Assembly: GCA_034432655.1 (NCBI GenBank)
Contig: DAOUBP010000007.1
Coordinates: 1 to 57,821, forward strand
DNA length: 57,821 nt
From: DAOUBP01 sp034432655
GTDB lineage: Bacteria; Chloroflexota; Anaerolineae; CG2-30-64-16
Direction: 5' to 3'
Made by a program: the position numbers and the translations under genes. Every line of letters begins with the position of its first letter. Position 1 is the stretch's first letter. Below the pieces are notes generated by a model. That model was given only the letters and a program-made list of their open reading frames with translations. It did not search any database and was not told the origin of the DNA. Shown here piece after piece: positions 50,924 through 57,821 of the stretch.

Positions 50924-51007
50924 ACGGAGTACGCAATACGCAGTACGCAGTACGCAGTACGCAATACGCAGTACGCAATACGCAGTACGCAACACGTATC
51001 ACGCATC
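50924..51007 (+). repeat. Array of twelve heptamers in the nuoM2-nuoN2 spacer
   Basis: Twelve perfectly phased 7-base units (ACGCAAT and ACGCAGT alternating irregularly, with ACGGAGT at the start and ACGTATC, ACGCATC at the end). Unlike the other spacers it has one arm only. The same units form the right arm at 36797-36838. Confidence 0.88.
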
Positions 51008-51025
51008 ATTCGGACATAATCGCTT

Positions 51026-52477
51026 ATGAATCTACCAACTCTTAACCTGATTGCCCTGCTGCCCCAGATCATCCTGGTGGCGACCGCCCTGGTCGTGTTA
51101 ATGCTCGAACTGGGGCTGCGCGACAAGCGGCCGTTAGGCTGGCTCAGCCTGGCCGGCGTGCTGGCGGCGCTGGCGGCCGTGCTTTTCGTGCGGCCGGCCG
51201 AGCCTGACTTCCAAGGCATGGCGCTGGCCGACGGCCTGGGGCTATTTGCCGCCGCGGCGGTGCTGATCGCCACCGGCATGGGGGTACTGCTGGCACTGGA
51301 AAGGGCCGGAGATTTCACGCGCTGGCATGGGGCGTATCACGCGCTGCTCCTGCTGGCAGCCACAGGCATGCTTGCGATGGCCAAGGGCAGCGATTTTCTG
51401 ACGATCTTCCTGGGGCTGGAGGTCTTTTCGCTGTCGTTCTACATCCTGGTGGGCTTCAACCGCCGCGATGTGCGCTCAGGCGAGGCCGCGCTGAAATACT
51501 TCCTCCTGGGCGCGTTTGCCAGCGCGTTCTTCCTCTACGGCATTGCCCTGATCTACGCTGCCACGGGGGCCACAAGGCTGGCCGCCATCCAGGGGGCCAT
51601 CCTGCCCATGTCCGGGGCAGTGCCCTTCAAGCCCCTGCTGCCGCTCGGCGTCGGCTTGCTGCTGGTGGGCTACGGTTTCAAAGTGGCGTTGGTGCCGTTC
51701 CACATGTGGACACCCGATGCGTACCAGGGCGCGCCGACCCCGGTGACTGCGTTCATGTCGGTAGCGACCAAGACCGCGGCTTTCGCGTCCCTGATCCGTG
51801 TGCTGGCGTCCATCGTCACCGTCGAGCAGCCCTGGCTGTTGGCACTGGCAGGCGTTGCAGTAGTCACCATGACCCTGGGCAACCTGGCCGCGTTGCGCCA
51901 GACCAGCCTGAAGCGCATGTTGGCGTATTCCAGCATCGCACACGCAGGCTACGTATTAGTTGGCCTGGCGGCGGGGACCCCACGCGGGTTCCAGGGCGCG
52001 CTCTACTATCTGTTGGCCTACACGTTCATGAACCTGGGCGCGTTCGCCGTGCTCCTGGCGATCCAACGCCGGGAGGAAAACGACGTCACCGGCGAACAGA
52101 TGGCGGGCCTGGCGGGCCGGCAACCGCTGCTGGCCGCGCTCATGGCGATCTTTCTCTTTTCCCTGACGGGCATCCCGCCCCTGGCCGGGTTCTTCGGCAA
52201 GCTGTACACCTTTGCGGCCGCGGTGGACGCGGGGCTGACCTGGCTGGTCATCGTAGCGGTGATCAACAGCGCGATCGGCGCCTACTACTACTTGCGCATC
52301 ACGGTCTCCATGTACATGGCCGAGCCGGCTCCCGCCGCGGCAGAAGCACCCCGGCCCGGCCCCGCGCTCTGGGCGACAGTGCTGCTGACGGCAGCCGGCA
52401 CTGTGATCCTGGGGTTGTGGCAGTGGCCGTGGACCGCCATCATCCAGCAAGCCGTGAGCACATTGGCATTGCGCTGA
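51026..52477 (+). CDS. nuoN: NADH-quinone oxidoreductase subunit N (complete cluster)
   Basis: A 483-residue antiporter-like subunit ending the rightward operon. FLGLEVFSLSFYILVGFNRR, YGFKVALVPFHMWTPDAYQG, LGNLAALRQTSLKRMLAYSS and LTGIPPLAGFFGKLYTFAA identify it. It is 14 residues shorter than nuoN1. A strong terminator follows 22 bases after the stop. Confidence 0.96.
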   Translation: MNLPTLNLIALLPQIILVATALVVLMLELGLRDKRPLGWLSLAGVLAALAAVLFVRPAEPDFQGMALADGLGLFAAAAVLIATGMGVLLALERAGDFTRWHGAYHALLLLAATGMLAMAKGSDFLTIFLGLEVFSLSFYILVGFNRRDVRSGEAALKYFLLGAFASAFFLYGIALIYAATGATRLAAIQGAILPMSGAVPFKPLLPLGVGLLLVGYGFKVALVPFHMWTPDAYQGAPTPVTAFMSVATKTAAFASLIRVLASIVTVEQPWLLALAGVAVVTMTLGNLAALRQTSLKRMLAYSSIAHAGYVLVGLAAGTPRGFQGALYYLLAYTFMNLGAFAVLLAIQRREENDVTGEQMAGLAGRQPLLAALMAIFLFSLTGIPPLAGFFGKLYTFAAAVDAGLTWLVIVAVINSAIGAYYYLRITVSMYMAEPAPAAAEAPRPGPALWATVLLTAAGTVILGLWQWPWTAIIQQAVSTLALR

Positions 52478-52498
52478 AGCACGGTTCAAATCGCTTTG

Positions 52499-52527
52499 AG
52501 AGCCTGCGCTGAGCAGGCTCTTTTTTT
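52499..52527 (+). terminator. Rho-independent terminator of the rightward nuo operon
   Basis: AGAGCCTGC (52499-52507) pairs with GCAGGCTCT (52513-52521) around GCTGA, and the stem runs straight into seven T residues (52521-52527). Confidence 0.92.
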
Positions 52528-52545
52528 ATCGAGGTCTTTGCCCGC

Positions 52546-52573
52546 TTGACGCTATTTGAAGTTGCTGTATGAT
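52546..52573 (+). promoter_or_regulatory. Promoter of the MtaD-CYTH gene
   Basis: TTGACG (52546-52551) and TATGAT (52568-52573) are 16 bases apart, just after the nuo terminator. An imperfect inverted repeat ACGTA/TACGT follows at about 52580-52592, near the expected start of transcription. Confidence 0.65.
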
Positions 52574-52607
52574 AGAGGCACGTAAATACGTACCTTTGGA
52601 GTAAACC

Positions 52608-54617
52608 ATGGCCGTAGCCCAAGATACGAAAGGATCCTCGATGTCAACCACCTCACTCCTGCTCACCAACGCCATCGTACTGACCATGGACGAGGCGCTT
52701 ACCCAATATGAGCCCGGCGCAGTGGCGGTGCAGGGCGATCGCATTGTCGCGGTCGGCCCGGAAGCCGAGTTACGCGCCCGCTTCCCCACAGCCGAGACGC
52801 TGGACTGCGGCGGCAAGGTGCTGATGCCGGGGCTGGTCAACGCGCACGGCCATGCAGCGATGACGCTCCTGCGCGGCCTGGCCGACGACCTGCGGCTGGA
52901 CGTCTGGCTGCTGGGCTACATGATGCCGGTGGAGCGCGCGTTCGTCTCGCCGGAGTTCGTCTATCTGGGCACCCAGCTGGCCTGCGCCGAGATGATCCGC
53001 TCCGGGATCACCTGCTTCGCCGATATGTATTACTTCGAGGACAGCGCAGCGCGCGCAGCAGCGGACGCCGGGCTGCGCGGGGTGATGGGCCAGACGGTGC
53101 TCAAGTTCCCCGCGCCGGACGCCGCGTCGTTTGAGGAATCGCTGGAGGCCGCCCGGGCTTTTGTGCAAGCCTGGCAAGGCCATCCGCTCATCGTGCCCTC
53201 GGTCGCGCCGCACGCGCCCTACACCTGCACGCCCGAGATCCTGCGCGCCTGCGCCGCGCTGGCAGCCGACTTCGACGTACCGCTGCAGATCCACCTCTCT
53301 GAAACCGCCTTAGAGGTGACCAACTGCAAGGCTGAAAACGGCGTCCCGGTGATCCCATACGTGGAAAGGCACGGCATTTTCGACGCCAAAGTGGTGGCCG
53401 CGCACTGCGTACACATAGACGATAGCGAGATCGGCACCCTGCGCAGCCACGAGGCGGGGGTGGCGCACTGCCCGTCCTCCAACCTGAAGCTGGCATCGGG
53501 GGTGGCGCCGGTGGCCGCCATGCTCAAAGCCGGCCTGAAAGTCGGCATCGGGACCGACGGCGTGGCCTCGAACAACGATCTGGACATGTTCGAGGAACTA
53601 CGCCTGGCTGCGTTCATCGCCAAGAACGCCAACAACGATCCCACCGTGCTGCCGGCTGCGCAGGCGGTCGCGCTGGCAACGCGTCTGGGCGCCCGCGCGC
53701 TGCACATGGAACACCTGATCGGCTCACTGGAGCCCGGCAAGCGCGCCGATCTCATCCTGGTGGACCTGTCGCGGGTGCATAACTCCCCGCGCTTCCGCCG
53801 CGAGCCGGACGGGGTCTATGCGCAACTGGTTTACGCCGGCCACGCCAACGATGTAACCGATGTGATGGTGAACGGCCGGTGGGTGATGCGCGCCGGGCAG
53901 TTGACCACACTGGACGAACAGGCGCTGCTGGAGCAGGCTCGTTCCTACGCCGGCCAGATTGACCGCTTCCTGATCGAGCGGGAGCAATCGGTGCTTTCCA
54001 AGCTGGTCGCGATCGGCGGCGCGCAGGAGGCGGAGAGCTTCGAGGTGCAGGCCAAGGCCCGGCTGGCCGACCCTGCCCCCGTGCTCGCCGCGCTGCACCG
54101 GCCCGACCTGGAAATCCTGTATGAACGCCACTACCGCGAATACGACACCTATTTCGCGTTCGCCGACCCCGGCCAGGGGCAGTTGCGCTACCGGGAGGAC
54201 GAGTTCATTGATGCCGACGGCAAGGTGAGCAACGTGCGTTACCGTCTGACGCTGCTCGGCCCGACGCGCGAGGGCCGTTTCGAGAGCGATGTGCTATTAT
54301 CGCGCTCCCGCTTCCTGGCGCCGGCCACGCACAGCCTCCGCTTCTACCGCGAATACTTCAAGCCCGTCCGCGAGGTCTTCGTCCAGAAGGATCGCCGACG
54401 CTGGCGCGTGCTCTTCCGCGGCACCGAGTTCTACATCAACCTGGATCGGATCGAGGAACCGGACCTGGGCTATTTCATCGAGGCCAAGAGCCGCACCTGG
54501 AGCCGTCGCGATGCGGAGCACAAGGCCGAGCTGGCTCGCGAGCTGCTGGCATGTCTGGGCGTGTCGCCCGGGCACGCGGTGACGGAAGATTATGTGGAGA
54601 TTGCGAGCAGGACGTGA
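52608..54617 (+). CDS. MtaD-type amidohydrolase fused to a CYTH domain
   Basis: A 669-residue protein with two parts. Residues about 15-450 are a metal-dependent deaminase of the 5-methylthioadenosine/S-adenosylhomocysteine type: NAHGHAAMTLLRGLADD, VAPHAPYTC, IHLSETALE, AHCVHID and GTDGVASNNDLDM supply the metal and active-site residues. Residues about 480-665 look like a CYTH/CyaB domain: EVQAKARLADP (a variant of the E-x-E-x-K motif with Gln for the second Glu), YDTYFAF, QLRYREDEF, RYRLTLLGP, FVQKDRRRW and FIEAKSR. CYTH proteins act on or bind triphosphate groups. A link to purine salvage is inferred. ATG 52608 has GGAG; ATG 52641 also has a good AAAGGA and may be the true start. Confidence 0.85.
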   Translation: MAVAQDTKGSSMSTTSLLLTNAIVLTMDEALTQYEPGAVAVQGDRIVAVGPEAELRARFPTAETLDCGGKVLMPGLVNAHGHAAMTLLRGLADDLRLDVWLLGYMMPVERAFVSPEFVYLGTQLACAEMIRSGITCFADMYYFEDSAARAAADAGLRGVMGQTVLKFPAPDAASFEESLEAARAFVQAWQGHPLIVPSVAPHAPYTCTPEILRACAALAADFDVPLQIHLSETALEVTNCKAENGVPVIPYVERHGIFDAKVVAAHCVHIDDSEIGTLRSHEAGVAHCPSSNLKLASGVAPVAAMLKAGLKVGIGTDGVASNNDLDMFEELRLAAFIAKNANNDPTVLPAAQAVALATRLGARALHMEHLIGSLEPGKRADLILVDLSRVHNSPRFRREPDGVYAQLVYAGHANDVTDVMVNGRWVMRAGQLTTLDEQALLEQARSYAGQIDRFLIEREQSVLSKLVAIGGAQEAESFEVQAKARLADPAPVLAALHRPDLEILYERHYREYDTYFAFADPGQGQLRYREDEFIDADGKVSNVRYRLTLLGPTREGRFESDVLLSRSRFLAPATHSLRFYREYFKPVREVFVQKDRRRWRVLFRGTEFYINLDRIEEPDLGYFIEAKSRTWSRRDAEHKAELARELLACLGVSPGHAVTEDYVEIASRT

Positions 54618-54623
54618 CGAAGA

Positions 54624-54722
54624 ACCCGATTTCAATCGGGGGCCATCGTCGGCGCCGGGCGCATCACCCGCCTCAGTCCGCTTCAGCGGACTTGCCATGC
54701 CAAACCCCGATTTCAATCGGGG
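54624..54722. repeat. 81-bp palindromic unit, single copy with one extra half
   Basis: It starts a few bases after the MtaD-CYTH stop. CCCGATTTCAATCGGG (54625-54640), then AGTCCGCTTCAGCGGACT (54675-54692) and CCCCGATTTCAATCGGGG (54705-54722). Spacing between the first and third palindromes is 81 bases, the same unit as at 57493-57730. Confidence 0.85.
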
Positions 54723-54790
54723 ACTTGCTGCGGGCATGGCCGAAGGGGAAGGAAACGACCGAATCAGGCGGAGCGTCGAAACAAACTCGC

Positions 54791-55918
54791 CTACGTCAGG
54801 AAGTCCAGGTAGTTCTCCGGCGTGACCACCGTGAATTCAGCGTTTGGGTAAACCTCAAGCCACCTGCGCGGCGCGGCGACCGCCTTGCGGGGCGACCATT
54901 TGCACTCGTAGCCGAACAGCCTGCCCTCCCGCTCCTCTACCAGGTCAATCTCCTGCCCGTCATAGGTGCGCCAGAAGTAAGTGTTGGCGTAGATCCCCGC
55001 GTAGGCGCGATGCTTCATGCGCTCGATGAAGATGAAGTTCTCCCACAACTGGCCCACGTCGTTGCGCTGATCCAGGTCGTTGAACTGAGCGATGAGAGCG
55101 TTGCGGATGCCGTTGTCGTAGAAGTAGTATTTGGCGCGACTGCTGATCTCCTGGCGCAGATTGCGGCTGAACGCGCCCACCCGGATCACGACGAAGGCCT
55201 TTTCCAGCAGGTCGAGATAGCGCAGCACCGTCTTGGTGTCCACGCCGAGTTGTCCGGCCAGCTCGGAGTGTGACACCTCGCTGCCGATCTGGAACGCCAA
55301 TAGCTTGAGCAGGTTCGCCAGGGTGCGGGAGCTTCGCACCCGATCAAAAGCCAGGATGTCTCTCAATAAATAGAAGTTGGCGATCTCGGTGATGGCTTCG
55401 ATTTTGGCGCTGCGGGTCGGCGCCTCGATCACCTCAGGATAGGCGCCGAAGATCAGAAAGTCCGGCAGGTGCTGGCGCAGCTCGTGTCGGTTGTAGAGCG
55501 ACAGCAGCTCGGCCTGGGCGATCGGGAAGAGGATCAGGGTCCGTTTACGGCCGGTGAGCGGCTCGCCGACCTGACCGGCCAGCTCAAACGACGACGAGCC
55601 GGTGGCGATCACCCGGATGTCCGGCATCTGATCCACGATGATCTTGAGCGCCTGGCCGATCTGCGGGATGCCCTGCGCCTCATCAATAGCCAGCAGGTCG
55701 TAGCCCTCGGCATAGCCCAAAACCTGGCGAAACTCCCGTGAGCTGAGCACCTGTTGCGTCGTGACGTTGTCGCCGGAATCGAGTTTGTATTTGAGCGGTG
55801 TCTGCGCGAGGAACTCCCGCAACAGCGTGGTCTTGCCCACGCGGCGCGGGCCATAGATCACCAACACCTTGCCCGGCTGCAAGTAACGATCCAATGGCGC
55901 ATAGGCACGTTTGATCAT
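54791..55918 (-). CDS. AAA ATPase with DUF4143 domain
   Basis: A 375-residue protein of the ATPase family found beside mobile or variable regions. Walker A is VIYGPRRVGKTTLL (about residues 20-33) and Walker B LLAIDEAQ, followed by ATGSSSFEL and GRKRTLILFPIAQAE. A winged-helix-like stretch (SHSELAGQLGVDTKTVLRYLDLL) comes before the C-terminal DUF4143 nuclease-like region (WRTYDGQEIDLVEE, FGYECKWS). Function is uncertain; some relatives are suspected toxins or antitoxin regulators. ATG 55918 is chosen since the -10 box ends six bases before it. Confidence 0.85.
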   Translation of the reverse strand: MIKRAYAPLDRYLQPGKVLVIYGPRRVGKTTLLREFLAQTPLKYKLDSGDNVTTQQVLSSREFRQVLGYAEGYDLLAIDEAQGIPQIGQALKIIVDQMPDIRVIATGSSSFELAGQVGEPLTGRKRTLILFPIAQAELLSLYNRHELRQHLPDFLIFGAYPEVIEAPTRSAKIEAITEIANFYLLRDILAFDRVRSSRTLANLLKLLAFQIGSEVSHSELAGQLGVDTKTVLRYLDLLEKAFVVIRVGAFSRNLRQEISSRAKYYFYDNGIRNALIAQFNDLDQRNDVGQLWENFIFIERMKHRAYAGIYANTYFWRTYDGQEIDLVEEREGRLFGYECKWSPRKAVAAPRRWLEVYPNAEFTVVTPENYLDFLT

Positions 55919-55924
55919 GAAGCC

Positions 55925-55978
55925 AGTATACGACACCCCACGAAATCAGTCAAATTCATGGAGTTAAACTCCATGAAT
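55925..55978 (-). promoter_or_regulatory. Promoter and palindromic operator of the AAA ATPase, leaderless
   Basis: On the minus strand TTGACT (55948-55953) and TATACT (55925-55930) are 17 bases apart, and the ATG begins six bases past the -10. A palindrome of 12-bp arms (ATTCATGGAGTT/AACTCCATGAAT, 55954-55978) abuts the -35 box. A further TGGAGTT half-site lies near 55993. Confidence 0.75.
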
Positions 55979-56025
55979 CCATGAAAATCCCTGGAGTTTT
56001 GCCCTCGGTACCGATCGGGGTGAGA

Positions 56026-57717
56026 TCAGAACAAACTCATCTGCCCGCTCTCCGGCTTGCGCGCGGGCGGCCGATAGCGCCGCTCCTGCACCTCCTTCAG
56101 CGCGGCCGCGATGTCGCCCACGAAGCGCGAGGGCGGGTTCTCCATGAACTGGCCGAAGAGCACGCGCCTGGCCGCGTGGGTCAGGATGATCTTGTGGCGG
56201 GCGCGCGTCAACCCCACGTAGAAGAGCCGGCGCTCCTCCTCGATGTCCGGCGTCTCCCCGGGCCGGATGTAGGGCAACAGCCCTTCCTCGCACCCCACGA
56301 TGAAGACCACCGGGAATTCCAGCCCCTTGGCCGCGTGCAGCGTCATCAGCGCCACCCGGTCGGCGCGAGGGTCGTAGGCGTCGGTCTCGCTCTCCAGCGC
56401 GGTCGCCTCCAAGAAGTCGCCCAGGCGGTCGCCGAACGGCACGGCGCGCAGGGCCAGCTGATGCAGCCGTTTCGCATCGGCCTCAGCGTATGGCTTGCCC
56501 CGCTGCGCCGCGATCTGTTCGGCGATCTGCTCGATCAGCCGGGCGACATACGGCAACTCACCGGATTGCGTGATCCGCAATCCGGCGAGTTGCCGCACAA
56601 ACGGCGCCCGCGGGTTGTACACCCGCCACAGATGCGCCAGCACTTCGCGCACCGCCTTGTGCTCGTACAGCGACGTCTGCCCGACCGTCTGATACGGGAT
56701 GCCGGAGCGGTCGAACGCCTCGATGAGCAGCCGGCTCTGCGCGCTCAGGCGGTAGAGCACGGCGAAATCGGCGAAGGAGCGCGCCGCGGCCGGCCGGCTG
56801 CCGTCGGCCCGGCCCGAGTCCAGCGAGAAGTAGCTGGTGCCGCCCACCATCTGCTCGATCTGGTGGACCACGTACTCGGCCTCGGCCCTGTCGGTCGGCG
56901 CACGGTAGACGTCGAGCCTGACCTCGTCGGCGAACTGCGCGAGCAGCTCGACCGCCTTGCGGTCCGGGCTGCGGCCAATCACCTGCATGGCCGCGTCGAG
57001 GATCGCCTGGCTGGAACGGTAGTTGCGGCTGAGGTAGAACACGCGCGCGCCGGGGTAGTCCTGCTCGAAGCGCAAGAAGTAGCGCCGGTCGGCCCCGCGG
57101 AAGCCGTAGATCGCCTGATCGGGATCGCCGATGACGCAGAGGTTGACCTCCCCTCCTTCTCCCTCTCCCGCATGGGAAGGAGCCGGGGAGGCGGGGGCCG
57201 TCAGCAACCGCAACAACCGATACTGCCCTGCGTTCACATCCTGGTACTCGTCCACCGAGATCCAGCGATAGCGCGCCCGGAGCGCGGCCAGCACGTCGGG
57301 GTGCTCCTCCAGCAGGCGGATGGGCAGGAGGATCAAGTCGTCGAAGTCCACTGCGTCGGCCGCGCGGAGGGCGGCATCGTAACGGTCGCGAAGGTCTGCG
57401 AATGAATTCGCAGCCTGATACGGCAAGTCAGCTGAAGCTGACTCGGGCGCATCACCCGCCTCAGTCCGCTTCAGCGGACTTGCCATGCCAGACCCCGATT
57501 TCAATCGGGGGCCAGCATCATCACCCGCCTCAGTCCGCTTCAGAGGACTTGCCATATCAGACCCCGATTTCAATCGGGGGCCATCGTCGGCGCCGAGCGC
57601 ATCACCCGCCTCAGTCCGCTTCAGCGGACTTGCCATATCAGACCCCGATTTCAATCGGGGGCCATCGTCGGCGCCGGGCGCATCACCCGCCTCAGTCCGC
57701 TTCAGCGGACTTGCCAT
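56026..57717 (-). CDS. UvrD/Rep-type helicase, C-terminal part, with in-frame palindromic repeats
   Basis: The recognisable helicase starts near AVDFDDLILLP, about residue 190 of PcrA, and runs to the normal end QMSLF. Present: motif II VDEYQDVN, motif III VIGDPDQAIYGFRGA, motif IV NYRSS, motif V MTLHAAKGLEFPVVFIVG and motif VI VGLTRARH. Missing in the window: Q-motif, Walker A and motif Ia. The first 110 codons are copies of an 81-bp palindromic repeat translated as MASPLKRTEAGD-type units. The frame stays open to the right edge, so the missing N terminus could lie beyond the window (repeats inserted in frame) or be lost (pseudogene). The start is not determinable. Confidence 0.75.
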   Translation of the reverse strand: MASPLKRTEAGDAPGADDGPRLKSGSDMASPLKRTEAGDALGADDGPRLKSGSDMASPLKRTEAGDDAGPRLKSGSGMASPLKRTEAGDAPESASADLPYQAANSFADLRDRYDAALRAADAVDFDDLILLPIRLLEEHPDVLAALRARYRWISVDEYQDVNAGQYRLLRLLTAPASPAPSHAGEGEGGEVNLCVIGDPDQAIYGFRGADRRYFLRFEQDYPGARVFYLSRNYRSSQAILDAAMQVIGRSPDRKAVELLAQFADEVRLDVYRAPTDRAEAEYVVHQIEQMVGGTSYFSLDSGRADGSRPAAARSFADFAVLYRLSAQSRLLIEAFDRSGIPYQTVGQTSLYEHKAVREVLAHLWRVYNPRAPFVRQLAGLRITQSGELPYVARLIEQIAEQIAAQRGKPYAEADAKRLHQLALRAVPFGDRLGDFLEATALESETDAYDPRADRVALMTLHAAKGLEFPVVFIVGCEEGLLPYIRPGETPDIEEERRLFYVGLTRARHKIILTHAARRVLFGQFMENPPSRFVGDIAAALKEVQERRYRPPARKPESGQMSLF

Positions 57718-57730
57718 ATCAGACCCCGAT
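57426..57730. repeat. Tandem palindromic array in the helicase reading frame
   Basis: CCCCGATTTCAATCGGGG palindromes start at 57493, 57562 and 57643, with a half copy at 57724; steps are 69, 81 and 81 bases, all multiples of three. Between them lie AGTCCGCTTCAGCGGACT palindromes, and at the left end a variant AGTCAGCTGAAGCTGACT (57426-57443). The same unit occurs at 54624-54722. Confidence 0.92.
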
Positions 57731-57775
57731 TGATGAACATTAAGAAAATAAACCGGTAATCGCCTTTTCCGGAGT

Positions 57776-57806
57776 GCCCTGGCCCGCGTGGCCTGCAGGC
57801 CAGGGC
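57776..57806. repeat. GC-rich inverted repeat near the right edge
   Basis: GCCCTGGCC (57776-57784) pairs with GGCCAGGGC (57798-57806). It could be a terminator of a gene beyond the window or another palindromic element. Confidence 0.45.
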
Positions 57807-57821
57807 GGGCTGTGCGTCTCG

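Noticed and set aside
52478..52520. GGTTCAAATC resembling a tRNA T-loop after nuoN2
   Set aside because: No acceptor, D or anticodon arm can be drawn around it; the following hairpin is a terminator.
54551..55273. 240-codon plus-strand frame across the palindromic repeat and the ATPase
   Set aside because: Begins inside the MtaD-CYTH gene, reads through repeats and then antisense to a clear ATPase.
57402..57743. CRISPR array or plus-strand repeat protein at the right end
   Set aside because: Units are palindromes with nearly identical spacers, not unique spacers, and no cas gene is present; the plus-strand frame is the shadow of the repeat.

Overview
The window is GC-rich bacterial chromosome with no phage, IS element, rRNA or tRNA that I can recognise. 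Gene content (two complex I clusters, FabL-like enoyl reductases, DUF2085/DUF4013/DUF4126/DUF4349 membrane proteins, MgtE, RNase J, UgpC-type ABC ATPase, a geranylgeranyl-reductase-family oxidoreductase) and the many domain fusions point to a member of the Chloroflexota, probably Anaerolineae-like. That assignment is inference from gene content, not from a marker gene.

Layout. 1-5 kb: an unusual PhnD-BMP binding-protein fusion, def, a GGR-family reductase and a UgpC/MalK-type ATPase. 5-14 kb: small membrane proteins, a GT2-phosphoglycosyltransferase fusion, uvrC and a three-CNB/two-bPH membrane protein. 14-25 kb: DUF4349 lipoprotein, phosphoesterase, tsaE-tsaB-rimI-rnj-proline dehydrogenase, two tandem enoyl-reductase-like SDRs, a CHAT-domain protease and mgtE. 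25.6-28 kb: murE and a zinc-ribbon membrane protein.

The centre (27.9-52.5 kb) holds two divergent complex I operons sharing a 307-bp promoter region at 36.05-36.35 kb. Leftward runs a membrane-arm-only set (nuoA1-H1-J1-K1-L1-M1-N1). Rightward runs a complete set (nuoA2-B-CD-EF-G-H2-I-J2-K2-L2-M2-N2), with NuoC/NuoD and NuoE/NuoF fused. The rightward operon is interrupted between nuoEF and nuoG by an AbrB-PIN toxin-antitoxin pair with its own promoter, beside what looks like the stump of a tatA gene. A strong terminator closes the operon at 52.5 kb. The right end carries an MtaD-CYTH fusion enzyme, an AAA/DUF4143 ATPase with a palindromic operator, and the C-terminal part of a UvrD-type helicase.

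The most striking feature is a family of short periodic elements in the spacers between co-directional genes. Each is built of 7-bp or 8-bp near-repeats. Many have a left arm of one unit and a right arm of its complement, so the transcript could fold into a long imperfect hairpin. At least eight sit inside the two nuo operons, often overlapping the upstream stop codon. The same composite element (heptamers then octamers) occupies the nuoK-nuoL spacer of both clusters in the same orientation. Octamer runs of the same kind also lie in frame inside murE and nuoL1. Two further repeat families are present: a 108-bp element with nested inverted repeats between convergent genes, and an 81-bp palindromic unit that runs in frame into the helicase reading frame.
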